Shown here piece after piece: positions 1-8,229 of a stretch of 64,000 nt of DNA. The first letter of the stretch is position 1. Each line of letters starts with the position of its first letter. The DNA comes from Tenacibaculum sp. (GTDB lineage: Bacteria; Bacteroidota; Bacteroidia; Flavobacteriales; Flavobacteriaceae): positions 546,734 through 610,733 of the forward strand of contig JAKVCX010000001.1 of NCBI GenBank assembly GCA_022448525.1, read 5' to 3'. The position numbers were made by a program, and so were the translations under genes. The notes beneath the pieces were generated by a model, which ran no database searches, had not been told where the DNA came from, and saw nothing but the letters and a program-made list of their open reading frames with translations.

Positions 1-20
1 TATCAAACTTTAATCTACAA

Positions 21-1268
21 ATGAAAAAATCCTTTATACTAGCCCTTACAGCTTTATCTACTTTCGTTTCTTGTTCAAAAGATTCGGAAAAAGCACCTGT
101 AGTTCCTGAATTAACTGATGAAGTTTTAGTTTATGAGCCAGAAAAAATAAGTGACAACTTAGTTTTAGTAACAGACGCCGGAGCTGATGAAGTTTATTTA
201 CTTCAAAAAGATGGGAAAAAGTTTCATGAATGGACACTAAGCAATGAATTAGGTAATGATGTCGTACTAGAAGAAAACGGAAAATTATTAGCTCTATTAA
301 AAACCGATGACGACAAAATTACTTTTGGAGGCTCAGGAGGACAAATTCAAATTATAAATCCGGATAACTCAATAGACTGGCAATTTGTTTATTCTACCGA
401 AGATTACAATTTACATCACGACATCGAAAGACTTCCAAATGGAAATATTATTGCCTTAGTCTGGGAAAAGAAAGTTGCAACTGATGCTCAAGCAAGAGGA
501 TATCAAACGAATAACGACTTTTATGTGGAATCAATTATTGAAATCAATCCAACAACGAATCAAATTGTTTGGAAATGGAGTTCTTGGGATCATTTAATTC
601 AGGATGTAGATAACACAAAATTAAATTTTGGTTCTGTTTCAGATAATCCTCAATTAATTGATATTAACTTCAATACTTTTGACCACGGAGATAATATGCA
701 TGCTAATGCTATTGAATATGATGAAAAAAAGGATATTATTTTTATTAGCGTAAATTTCTACAACGAAGTTTGGGTAATTGACCATAGTACAACAACAGAA
801 CAAGCTAAAACGAATACTGGAGGAAACTATAACAAAGGAGGTAATTTATTATATCGCTTTGGAAATCCTGCCACATTTAAATCTACAGGAACTCAATTAT
901 TCTCGAATAATCATCATTGTAACATTATTAACGACGGCTTACCAGGAGCTGGAAACATGCTGATTTTCAACAACGGAACAAAAGACAAGCAGTCAACTGT
1001 ATTTGAGTTACAATTCCCAAATCCTTTTGACTTTAATACTGCACCAACAGTGATATGGTCATATACAAACGGAGAATTATTCTCATCTAAAGTTTCTGGT
1101 GCACAGAGAACCGAAAATGGAAATACAATCATCACTGAAGGTGATTTTGGGTATTGGGAAGTAACATCAAGCAAAGAACTTGTTTGGCAGTATAACAAAC
1201 CTGGATTTTTCTGGAGGGGTTATCCATATAAAACCACCAATACAGCAGTAGTAAATCTTAAAAAATAA
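21..1268 (+). CDS. Arylsulfotransferase-like (ASST family) lipoprotein
   Basis: The 415-residue protein starts with a lipoprotein signal peptide ending in lipobox FVSC (Cys18), so it is probably anchored in the periplasm or outer membrane. The rest reads as a beta-propeller: repeated units such as HHDIERLPNGNIIAL (near residue 132), IIEINPTTNQIVWKW and NNHHCNIINDG, with histidines in conserved positions, match the arylsulfotransferase family. In that family these enzymes move sulfate between phenolic compounds, but bacterial relatives are poorly tested, so the substrate is open. A good ATG sits 20 bases into the window. The gene ends directly against the next reading frame, suggesting co-transcription. 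Family call fairly sure, activity inferred. Confidence 0.75.
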   Translation: MKKSFILALTALSTFVSCSKDSEKAPVVPELTDEVLVYEPEKISDNLVLVTDAGADEVYLLQKDGKKFHEWTLSNELGNDVVLEENGKLLALLKTDDDKITFGGSGGQIQIINPDNSIDWQFVYSTEDYNLHHDIERLPNGNIIALVWEKKVATDAQARGYQTNNDFYVESIIEINPTTNQIVWKWSSWDHLIQDVDNTKLNFGSVSDNPQLIDINFNTFDHGDNMHANAIEYDEKKDIIFISVNFYNEVWVIDHSTTTEQAKTNTGGNYNKGGNLLYRFGNPATFKSTGTQLFSNNHHCNIINDGLPGAGNMLIFNNGTKDKQSTVFELQFPNPFDFNTAPTVIWSYTNGELFSSKVSGAQRTENGNTIITEGDFGYWEVTSSKELVWQYNKPGFFWRGYPYKTTNTAVVNLKK

Positions 1269-1272
1269 GGTT

Positions 1273-2052
1273 ATCGAAACTAATCTAGATTCAAAAGCAA
1301 AAACTTATAAAAGAATTATTTCACTAGTCCCAAGTCAAACAGAGTTATTATTTGATTTGGGATTAGAAGATAAAGTTGTAGGAATTACAAAATTCTGTGT
1401 TCATCCTTTTCACTTTAAACAAACCAAAACTATTGTTGGAGGAACCAAGAACATAAAAATCGAAAAGATTAAAGCTCTTCAACCGGACATCATTTTATGC
1501 AATAAGGAAGAAAACACCAAAGAAATTGTAGAAATGTGTCAAGAAATTGCAGAGGTACATGTTTCGGAAATTTATAACCTTAATGATTCTATCAAATTAA
1601 TTGAAGAATACGGCACTCTTTTAGGATGCAGGACTGAAGCTCAAAACATCGTTCAAAAACTAAATTTCAAATTAGCTGACTTCAAGAGATTCACCAAAGA
1701 TTTAGAACCAAAGAAAGTCGCTTACTTTATTTGGAGAGAACCATGGATGGTAGCTGCTAATAATACTTTTATCGATCATATATTAGAACTTAATAAGTTT
1801 ATTAACATTTATAAAAACAAAGAAAGATACCCAGAAGTTGAACTTAAAAAAATTCGACTTGAGGGTGACCCTGACTTGGTTTTCTTATCATCAGAACCAT
1901 ATCCTTTTAAAGAAGAACATGCTTTTGAGATTGGAAGACGCACACACCATGCAAAAACTGTTTTTGTTGATGGAGAATTATTCTCATGGTACGGCAGTAG
2001 AATGCTTAAATCTTTTGATTACTTTAAAAAATTACACCAAAGAATTATCTAA
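1273..2052 (+). CDS. BtuF-like metal/cobalamin-type substrate-binding protein, non-canonical start
   Basis: The frame encodes the helical-backbone metal receptor fold used by BtuF/FepB-type binding proteins: SLVPSQTELLFDLGL, GITKFCVHP, GGTKNIKIEKIKALQPDIILCNKEE and a C-terminal FLSSEPYPFKEEH. In the family it binds a metal complex or corrinoid; no transporter genes are adjacent. The frame is open from 1255, but no ATG or GTG occurs upstream and the only TTG (1357) would delete the conserved SLVPSQTELLFDL segment. An ATC at 1273, four bases after the stop of the preceding gene, would give 259 residues, a normal length, and is used here as a provisional start. No signal peptide is visible, so location is uncertain. 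The 3' end overlaps the opposite-strand gene by 21 bases. Confidence 0.72.
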   Translation: METNLDSKAKTYKRIISLVPSQTELLFDLGLEDKVVGITKFCVHPFHFKQTKTIVGGTKNIKIEKIKALQPDIILCNKEENTKEIVEMCQEIAEVHVSEIYNLNDSIKLIEEYGTLLGCRTEAQNIVQKLNFKLADFKRFTKDLEPKKVAYFIWREPWMVAANNTFIDHILELNKFINIYKNKERYPEVELKKIRLEGDPDLVFLSSEPYPFKEEHAFEIGRRTHHAKTVFVDGELFSWYGSRMLKSFDYFKKLHQRII

Positions 2053-2217
2053 ATAATTTACTCTATTAATTTTTTCAAGGATTTTCATTGCTTTGTACGA
2101 GGCCATATCACTTTTTGCTTCATCAACATACTTGTAATCCTGAGATCTTTCTACAAGTATATAATAGCGCTCTTCCAAGTGCTTCTTGTATCTGTTTAAT
2201 TGATTTACGCGTGACAT
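2032..2217 (-). CDS. Conserved small coiled protein, unknown function
   Basis: This 61-residue, highly charged protein has no signal peptide or membrane segment. Its composition (VNQLNRYKKHLEERYYIL, then AMKILEKINRVNYLDN) suggests two or three amphipathic helices. I recognise it only as resembling short uncharacterised Flavobacteriaceae proteins. It starts with an ATG at 2217 and its last 21 bases overlap the 3' end of the opposite-strand binding-protein gene, a common tail-to-tail arrangement. A hairpin lies just upstream. Coding is supported by the helix-like residue pattern rather than by a known domain. Confidence 0.6.
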   Translation of the reverse strand: MSRVNQLNRYKKHLEERYYILVERSQDYKYVDEAKSDMASYKAMKILEKINRVNYLDNSLV

Positions 2218-2227
2218 TTGTTAGTTA

Positions 2228-2266
2228 GAATTTCAGATTAAATATAACAATAAAAATCTGAAATTC
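2228..2266. repeat. Perfect 12-bp inverted repeat
   Basis: GAATTTCAGATT (2228-2239) and AATCTGAAATTC (2255-2266) form a perfect inverted repeat with a 15-base loop. It sits between the stop of the DUF4197 gene and the start of the 61-residue gene, both on the minus strand. No strong T-run follows on that strand, so it may be a weak terminator, an mRNA hairpin or an operator. Confidence 0.55.
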
Positions 2267-2278
2267 AAATATTTAACA

Positions 2279-2989
2279 CTACCTATTATCTTGCAATGCG
2301 AAAACTCTTCTTAATAGATCAGTATCACGTAAACCTATCTTATTCCTAATTCCTTTTTCCTCAACTGCAATCATAGTAAACACACCTTCTAGCGCTTCTT
2401 TTGTAACGTAATCTGTTAAATCAGGATTTACTTTTTTCACAAAAGGAATATTATTGTATTTGGTAATTAAATTCGCCCAAATATCATCTGCACCAACTTT
2501 TCCAAAAGAATTTTTGATCACAGGATTAAATTTAGAATACAAAGCTGAGTTCGTTTTGCCTTGTAAGTATGAAGTTGCAGCATTATCACTTCCTAATAAA
2601 ATATTCTTCGCATCATTAAACGTAATTTCTTTAACTGCATTTACAAATATTGGAGTAGCAGTTTTAACAGCATCCTCAGCAGCTCTATTCAAGGCTTTGA
2701 TACCTTCATCTGCTAAACTACTTAAACCTATTTTACGCAGTCCTTTATCCACTACCTGCAATTCCTTAGGAAGTAAAATCTTAACTAATTCATTTCTATA
2801 GAAACCGTCTTTAGCAGTTAATTTAGAAACCTGATGTGAAATTCCATTATCTAAAGCTTGACGTAATCCTGCTCCAATTTGTGCTTCAGTTAAAGCTCCT
2901 CCTTGTGGTAATTGACTTGCTATTTTTTGTAATTCGGCACAAGCAACAAATTGAAGTGCCACAAATAGTAATGCTACTCTTTTAATCAT
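2279..2989 (-). CDS. DUF4197 family lipoprotein
   Basis: The 236-residue protein begins with a lipoprotein signal peptide (lipobox FVAC, Cys17). The remainder, mostly alpha-helical, matches DUF4197: GLRQALDNGISHQVSKL near the start, SLADEGIKALNRAAEDA and LLGSDNAATSYLQGKT in the middle, and YVTKEALEGVFTMIAVEE at the end. Function is unknown for the family. It is probably a periplasmic or outer-membrane-attached protein. The length is typical and the frame is intact. Confidence 0.85.
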   Translation of the reverse strand: MIKRVALLFVALQFVACAELQKIASQLPQGGALTEAQIGAGLRQALDNGISHQVSKLTAKDGFYRNELVKILLPKELQVVDKGLRKIGLSSLADEGIKALNRAAEDAVKTATPIFVNAVKEITFNDAKNILLGSDNAATSYLQGKTNSALYSKFNPVIKNSFGKVGADDIWANLITKYNNIPFVKKVNPDLTDYVTKEALEGVFTMIAVEEKGIRNKIGLRDTDLLRRVFALQDNR

Positions 2990-3032
2990 ACTAATACTTG
3001 TTTATGGTTAAGATACGTTATTTTGAAATAAG

Positions 3033-3200
3033 TCACACTTTTTTAAAACTATCAGTTTTCTTATCATAACCGTACGGACAATGCTTACACCCACTTTTAC
3101 AACAATAACCTCTTCTTAAATGGTAAGCCTCCTTAAAAACTCTATATCCATCCTCGTTAACATAATACTCATCTGGAGTTGGCTTCAATATTTTCTTCAT
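3033..3200 (-). CDS. DUF5522 family small Cys-rich protein
   Basis: This 55-residue gene reads in full from an ATG at 3198-3200 to a TGA at 3033-3035. The protein contains GYCCKSGCKHCPYGYDKKT: four cysteines and a histidine in a compact C-C-x3-C-x2-C arrangement that I recognise as DUF5522, a short protein frequent in Bacteroidota. The cysteine spacing suggests zinc or iron-sulfur binding, but no function is known. It stands alone on the minus strand. No feature was seen in 3201-3372 apart from AT-rich sequence. Confidence 0.85.
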   Translation of the reverse strand: MKKILKPTPDEYYVNEDGYRVFKEAYHLRRGYCCKSGCKHCPYGYDKKTDSFKKV

Positions 3201-3372
3201 ATGGACAAAGATAAATGATTCTAATTTTCAGCTATTGGTTTGTTAGTAAAATTATTATCAAGAATAGAGTTCATTTAAAAAACCCAAACCGTAATTTCAG
3301 AAAGTGACATCAACAAATTCTCTTCTTATCGAATAATTTCCAACCTGTTTATAACCAATAAAAAATCAAATT

Positions 3373-4041
3373 ATGAGAAAATTAATTTTATTAACTACAT
3401 CACTATTCTTTCTAACTATCGGATGTAGCAAAAACGAAACTAATGATGAATTGAATGATTCAGAAATTAAGAAAAAAACATACAACAGAAAATCAATAGA
3501 TATTATTGAAAAAACTGGAATTGTATTTAACAGAATTCTAGAAACTAAGAATTTAAAAAACGATTTAATATCAATTTATGAAGATGATATTATGATGTTA
3601 AGCAATGGAGTAAAGCACAAACTTACAGCCTCTATTTTTGAAGATCACATCATGATGTTAACTCAAGATGTTGTTAAAGATGATATTATCATGATTTCCG
3701 AAAATGTGTTTGAAGACAATATTATGTTATTAACTAATGATGTTTTTGAAGATAATGTAATGCTGAAAGTTATGAGTTCTAATGGTGTAATTGAAGACCA
3801 TGTTATTATGTTATCAGATTTAGGTGATTTTGGCGATTACCTTTTATTTAAACCATCTACTATTAAGGACGACGTATTACCAAGTGCTTGTATTGGAATT
3901 AGAGATGACATATTAAAATGTACAACTACTTTTGAAGAAGTATTTAATCATTTTTTAAATGAGCTTTATCCTGAAAGCGAATATGATTTAAATATGATGA
4001 TGAATGAAACAACCAATTTATATTTAGCTGTAAAACTCTAA
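3373..4041 (+). CDS. Lipoprotein built of short E/D-D-x-I-M-x-L repeats
   Basis: The 222-residue protein has a lipoprotein signal (lipobox TIGC, Cys18). Between residues about 70 and 180 it carries degenerate repeats of 11-15 residues with the core [EKR]D[DHN][IV][IM]xL followed by a short turn: EDDIMMLSNGV, EDHIMMLTQDV, DDIIMISENVF, EDNIMLLTNDVF, EDNVMLKVMSS, EDHVIMLSDL, then weaker KDDVLPS and RDDILKC. The repeats are acidic and hydrophobic by turns, as in stacked beta-strand folds. I do not recognise the family. A terminator follows directly. The repeats are in frame and diverged, so they are protein structure rather than a DNA array. Confidence 0.75.
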   Translation: MRKLILLTTSLFFLTIGCSKNETNDELNDSEIKKKTYNRKSIDIIEKTGIVFNRILETKNLKNDLISIYEDDIMMLSNGVKHKLTASIFEDHIMMLTQDVVKDDIIMISENVFEDNIMLLTNDVFEDNVMLKVMSSNGVIEDHVIMLSDLGDFGDYLLFKPSTIKDDVLPSACIGIRDDILKCTTTFEEVFNHFLNELYPESEYDLNMMMNETTNLYLAVKL

Positions 4042-4061
4042 ATAGCAATTGATAGAAAATT

Positions 4062-4091
4062 AAAAAAGCTCAGTAAAAACTGAGCTTTTTT
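4062..4091. terminator. Bidirectional Rho-independent terminator
   Basis: AAAAAAGCTCAGT (4062-4074) pairs perfectly with ACTGAGCTTTTTT (4079-4091) around an AAAA loop. Flanking A and T runs let it serve both the repeat lipoprotein gene and the convergent hut/DUF4136 unit. Confidence 0.9.
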
Positions 4092-4094
4092 CTA

Positions 4095-4640
4095 TTATTT
4101 TTTCTTAGAACCTGGAGGATATTTCTCAAGAATCTCTTTTACAAATTCTTTAATTCGTGCATCTCGCTTTTCTATATTTTTAAAAGCTAAGGCACCAGAA
4201 CCAATTCCTTGCCAGATTAATTCTTTTTTATTTGCATCAATAATATCAATAAACAATGTTCCTTCTGTGTATTGGTTAACATTTAATCTACCTGCACCAC
4301 CCCACATCCAAGGATTCCATCCCCAGCCGAAGCCCCAGCCCCAACCGGCGCTATTATCGTTTACATTAATTCTTTCACGAGATTTTGTAAAAATACTTAC
4401 TAAAACATCTGGAGTTGACGATTTCTCCATTCCTTTAGCTATTAATTCAGCCTCAATTGCTCTCATGATTCTCTTTTTATCTAAATCTGAAATAGGAGCT
4501 TTATCGATACCCGGTTTATAAAAAGCAAATGTTTGATAATTAGAAAAATCAGCTTTTGTATCATAATCTGTTGCTACCTTAACAGAGCTACAAGAAGTAA
4601 TTAATAATAAAAAAAGAGGTAAAAATTTTACATACTTCAT
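4095..4640 (-). CDS. DUF4136 family lipoprotein
   Basis: The 181-residue protein has a lipoprotein signal (lipobox ITSC, Cys17) and then the DUF4136 pattern: VATDYDTKADFSNYQTFAFY, a helix around DLDKKRIMRAIEAELIAKGM and the C-terminal TLFIDIIDANKKELIWQG. A Trp/Gly-rich stretch GWGWGFGWGWNPW lies near residue 100. Such proteins are envelope lipoproteins of unknown role. It starts 12 bases after the hutU stop on the same strand, so it is probably co-transcribed with the histidine genes, though nothing suggests a metabolic role. Confidence 0.85.
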   Translation of the reverse strand: MKYVKFLPLFLLLITSCSSVKVATDYDTKADFSNYQTFAFYKPGIDKAPISDLDKKRIMRAIEAELIAKGMEKSSTPDVLVSIFTKSRERINVNDNSAGWGWGFGWGWNPWMWGGAGRLNVNQYTEGTLFIDIIDANKKELIWQGIGSGALAFKNIEKRDARIKEFVKEILEKYPPGSKKK

Positions 4641-4652
4641 AGTAATAGAGTT

Positions 4653-6647
4653 TTAAAAGTTGTTAAACAAAGAATCGTCTACTAAGTTAGGCAAAGTAAC
4701 TTTAAGTTTTTTCTCTGCCTGCATAGCACGTTTAATTGCAAAAACAGCTTCTTCGTTTCGAGCCCAACTTCTTCTTGCGATTCCGTTATTTACATCCCAA
4801 AAAAGCATCGATTTTAAACGCTTTGACGCTTCTTTAGAACCATCAAGAAGCATGCCAAATCCTCCATTAATCACTTCTCCCCAGCCTACTCCACCTCCAT
4901 TGTGAATTGACACCCAAGTTGCTCCTCTAAAACTATCTCCAATTACATTATGAATAGCCATATCTGCGGTAAATCTAGAACCATCATAAATGTTAGAAGT
5001 TTCTCTATATGGAGAATCTGTCCCAGAAACATCATGGTGATCTCTACCTAAAACAACTGGACCAATTTTTCCTTTTTTAATTGCCTTATTAAATGCTTTG
5101 GCTATTTTAATTCTTCCTTCTGCATCAGCATATAAAATTCTTGCCTGAGAACCTACAACCAACTTATTCTCTTGCGCTCCTTTAATCCACTGAATGTTAT
5201 CGGCCATTTGTTGCTGAATTTCTTTTGGAGAATCTTTCATGATTTCCTCTAGAACTTCACACGCAATTTGATCAGTTTTTGCTAAATCTTCAGGTTTTCC
5301 TGAAGCACAAACCCAACGGAATGGGCCAAATCCATAATCGAAACACATTGGCCCCATAATATCTTGAACATAACTCGGATATTTAAACTCCCTTCCTAAT
5401 GTTGGATTTTCATTCATCACCTCAGCTCCTGCTCTACTCGATTCCAATAAAAAGGCATTTCCGTAATCAAAGAAATAAGTTCCTTTTGCAGTATGTTTGT
5501 TAATTGCTTCTGCTTGTCTACGAAGAGATTCTTGAACTTTCACTTTGAACTCTTCTGGATTATTTGCCATCATATCATTAGCTTCTTCTAATGATAATCC
5601 AACTGGGTAATAACCACCTGCCCATGGATTATGCAAAGAAGTTTGATCTGAACCTAAATCAACATAAACATTTGCCTCATCAAACTTTTCCCAAACCTCT
5701 ACAACATTTCCTAAATAAGCGATGGAAACTACTTCTTTATTTTCTTTGGCTTTTTGAACTCTTTCAACTAAAAGATTTGCATCAGAAATTACTTCATCAA
5801 CCCATCCTTGAGAATGACGAGTATGAACAGCTTTTTCATTTACTTCTGCACAAACCGTAATACACCCAGCAATATTTCCTGCTTTAGGTTGTGCTCCACT
5901 CATTCCTCCTAAACCAGCTGTAACAAACACATTTCCTTTTGGTGATTTACCAATTTTCCTAAATCCGTTTAATACGGTAATTGTTGTTCCATGAACAATT
6001 CCTTGTGGACCAATGTACATATAACTTCCCGCCGTCATTTGTCCGTATTGAGTAACTCCTAATGCATTAAACTTTTCCCAGTCGTCTGGTTGAGAATAAT
6101 TAGGAATCATCATACCATTTGTAACGACCACTCTCGGAGCATTTCTATTAGATGGAAATAATCCCATTGGGTGACCAGAATACATTACTAATGTTTGCTC
6201 ATCTGTCATTTCAGATAAGTATTGCATTGTTAATAGATATTGAGCCCAGTTTTGGAAAACTCCACCATTACCACCGTAAGTAATTAATTCATGAGGATGT
6301 TGTGCAACTGCATAATCTAGGTTATTCTGAATCATCAGCATAATAGATTTAGCTTGCGTAGATTTTCCTGGATATTCTTCAATAGCTCTTGCTTTCATTT
6401 TGTAATCAGGACGGAATCGATACATATATATTCTACCATACTTTTCTAGCTCTTCAGAAAACTCTGGTAATAATTCTTCGTGATGTTTTTTATCGAAATA
6501 GCGTAAGGCGTTTCTTAATGCTAATTGCTTTTCTTCTTTTGTAAGTATTTCTTTCCTTTTTGGAGCATGATTAATCGTTGTATCATACTCTTTTTTTGAT
6601 GGCAAAACACTTGGTATTCCTTGTTTAATCTGTTCTTTAAATGTCAT
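4653..6647 (-). CDS. hutU: Urocanate hydratase
   Basis: Urocanase converts urocanate to imidazolonepropionate, the second step of histidine degradation, with tightly bound NAD+. The 664-residue protein has the long form used by Bacteroidota. Visible motifs are YGGNGGVFQNW, YSGHPMGLFPS, the dinucleotide-binding GLGGMSGAQPKAGN, FRWVCASGKPEDL with the active-site cysteine (about residue 447), GRDHHDVSGTDSPYRETS and HNGGGVGWGEVINGG. It starts 14 bases after hutH and forms an operon with it. hutI and hutG are not in this window, so the pathway must be completed elsewhere. Confidence 0.96.
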   Translation of the reverse strand: MTFKEQIKQGIPSVLPSKKEYDTTINHAPKRKEILTKEEKQLALRNALRYFDKKHHEELLPEFSEELEKYGRIYMYRFRPDYKMKARAIEEYPGKSTQAKSIMLMIQNNLDYAVAQHPHELITYGGNGGVFQNWAQYLLTMQYLSEMTDEQTLVMYSGHPMGLFPSNRNAPRVVVTNGMMIPNYSQPDDWEKFNALGVTQYGQMTAGSYMYIGPQGIVHGTTITVLNGFRKIGKSPKGNVFVTAGLGGMSGAQPKAGNIAGCITVCAEVNEKAVHTRHSQGWVDEVISDANLLVERVQKAKENKEVVSIAYLGNVVEVWEKFDEANVYVDLGSDQTSLHNPWAGGYYPVGLSLEEANDMMANNPEEFKVKVQESLRRQAEAINKHTAKGTYFFDYGNAFLLESSRAGAEVMNENPTLGREFKYPSYVQDIMGPMCFDYGFGPFRWVCASGKPEDLAKTDQIACEVLEEIMKDSPKEIQQQMADNIQWIKGAQENKLVVGSQARILYADAEGRIKIAKAFNKAIKKGKIGPVVLGRDHHDVSGTDSPYRETSNIYDGSRFTADMAIHNVIGDSFRGATWVSIHNGGGVGWGEVINGGFGMLLDGSKEASKRLKSMLFWDVNNGIARRSWARNEEAVFAIKRAMQAEKKLKVTLPNLVDDSLFNNF

Positions 6648-6661
6648 GATATACTTACTTT

Positions 6662-8152
6662 TTATGCTACAATAAATTCTTTTTCTCTTACTAAACTGAT
6701 CATTGCGTTAATATCATCTTTTAACACTCGATCCTCCTCTAACTTAGCAACTTTACTTCTAATTAATTTGAAATTACTTTCTATAATTTCTGAAAATGTA
6801 TTTGGTCTTCTGAATTCCATTGCTTGTGCAGCATACATTAATTCTATGGCTAATATTTTCTCCAGATTACCTAGAATTTGATTGAATTTTCTTCCTGAAA
6901 TACTTCCCATTGAAACATGATCTTCTTGTCCTAATGAAGTTGGAACACTATCTGCTGAAGGTGGAAAACAAAGAGATTTGTTCTCTGTTACTAAAGCTGC
7001 CGTAGTATATTGAGGAATCATAAACCCAGAGTTTAAACCGCCCGCTTCTGTTAACAATCTTGGTAAACCATACTTTCCTTCTAATAACAAATAACTTCTT
7101 CTATCAGAAATATTACCCAATTCAGCAGCAGCAATAGAAGCATAATCTAAAACCATTGCTAAAGGCTGACCGTGAAAGTTTCCTCCAGAAATTGCTTCTG
7201 TTTCACTCAGTACGATAGGATTATCTGTAACCGAATTCATTTCTATTTCAGCTAAATCCTTCAAATGATTGAATGCATTTCTTGATGCACCATGAACCTG
7301 AGGCATACAACGGATAGAATATGGATCTTGTACACGATCACATTCTAAATGATTTTCAACATTTTGAGAATCTTTTAATAACATTCGAATTCGCTCAGCT
7401 ACTTTGATGTTTCCTTCAAAAGGACGAATAGCATGAAGCTCTGCTCTAAACGGTGAAGCACTTCCTTGGAATCCTTCTAAACTCATTGTTCCTGCAACAT
7501 CAGCTAAATCTAAAAGATACTCCATTTTCTTTAACCCAATAATTGCATGAGATAAAATGAACTGTGTTCCGTTAATTAATCCTAATCCTTCTTTAGCCAT
7601 TAAGGTTAAAGGTTCTAAATTATGATTCGCTAAAACTTCTTTTGCAGGTAAAATCTGATCCTCAACCCAAAATTCACCTTCTCCTAAAAGTGGTAAAAAC
7701 AAATGCGATAAGGGAGCTAAATCTCCAGAAGCACCAACTGAACCTTGTTCTGGAACTACCGGTAAAATGTTATTTTCTATGAAATAAATAATCCGATTGA
7801 TCATTTCTAAACGTACACCTGAAAATCCTTGACACAAAGCATGTACTTTACAAATCATCATGATTTTTGATAATAGCTTATCAATAGGTTCACCCACACC
7901 TACAGCATGTGTAATCAATAAATTCTCTTGAAGTTTACTAGTTTCTTCAGGTGTAATTTGCACATCACATAAAGGCCCGAATCCTGTGTTTATTCCATAA
8001 ACCGCAGCATCAGAATTTGCCATGGTTTCAACCTTTTTTCTACACTCATTCACTTTCTTTTTAGCTTCATCAGTAATTCCTGCTTTCAAATTACCATTTG
8101 CTATAGCTAAAACTTTATCAACTGTTAGGTGATCTATTCCGTATTTAAACAT
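6662..8152 (-). CDS. hutH: Histidine ammonia-lyase
   Basis: The enzyme deaminates histidine to urocanate in the cytoplasm. The 496-residue protein shows the Ala-Ser-Gly triad that forms the MIO cofactor within GSVGASGDLAPLSH (about residues 142-144), the upstream YGINTGFGPL loop, the GLGLINGTQF segment and the C-terminal QEDHVSMGSISGRK. Length and motifs are complete. It is the first gene of the hutH-hutU operon and is divergent from a LysR regulator, which is the usual layout for a catabolic operon controlled by its neighbour. Confidence 0.96.
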   Translation of the reverse strand: MFKYGIDHLTVDKVLAIANGNLKAGITDEAKKKVNECRKKVETMANSDAAVYGINTGFGPLCDVQITPEETSKLQENLLITHAVGVGEPIDKLLSKIMMICKVHALCQGFSGVRLEMINRIIYFIENNILPVVPEQGSVGASGDLAPLSHLFLPLLGEGEFWVEDQILPAKEVLANHNLEPLTLMAKEGLGLINGTQFILSHAIIGLKKMEYLLDLADVAGTMSLEGFQGSASPFRAELHAIRPFEGNIKVAERIRMLLKDSQNVENHLECDRVQDPYSIRCMPQVHGASRNAFNHLKDLAEIEMNSVTDNPIVLSETEAISGGNFHGQPLAMVLDYASIAAAELGNISDRRSYLLLEGKYGLPRLLTEAGGLNSGFMIPQYTTAALVTENKSLCFPPSADSVPTSLGQEDHVSMGSISGRKFNQILGNLEKILAIELMYAAQAMEFRRPNTFSEIIESNFKLIRSKVAKLEEDRVLKDDINAMISLVREKEFIVA

Positions 8153-8171
8153 GTTTATAGTTCGTTTTATA

Positions 8172-8207
8172 CAAAATTACCTTTATTTTTGATGCTTAAT
8201 AATATCA
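8172..8207 (-). promoter_or_regulatory. Putative hutH promoter and LysR-type operator
   Basis: On the minus strand TAATTTTG (8172-8179) fits the Bacteroidota -7 box TAnnTTTG and lies 20 bases before the hutH ATG. Just upstream, TGAT-N10-ATCA (8190-8207) has the T-N11-A dyad shape of LysR sites. It lies in the 77-base divergent gap between hutH and the LysR gene. No convincing -33 TTTG was found at the right distance. Confidence 0.4.
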
Positions 8208-8229
8208 TTTTTATCAATATTTAATAATT

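Noticed and set aside
1258..1268. Programmed frameshift joining the arylsulfotransferase-like gene and the binding-protein gene
   Set aside because: Possible at the A-run before TAA, but no supporting pseudoknot or known shift signal is seen and fusion of these two families makes little sense.
3580..3850. CRISPR-like series of short repeats
   Set aside because: Units are diverged, in frame with a lipoprotein gene, and vary in length with no constant spacer, so they are protein repeats.
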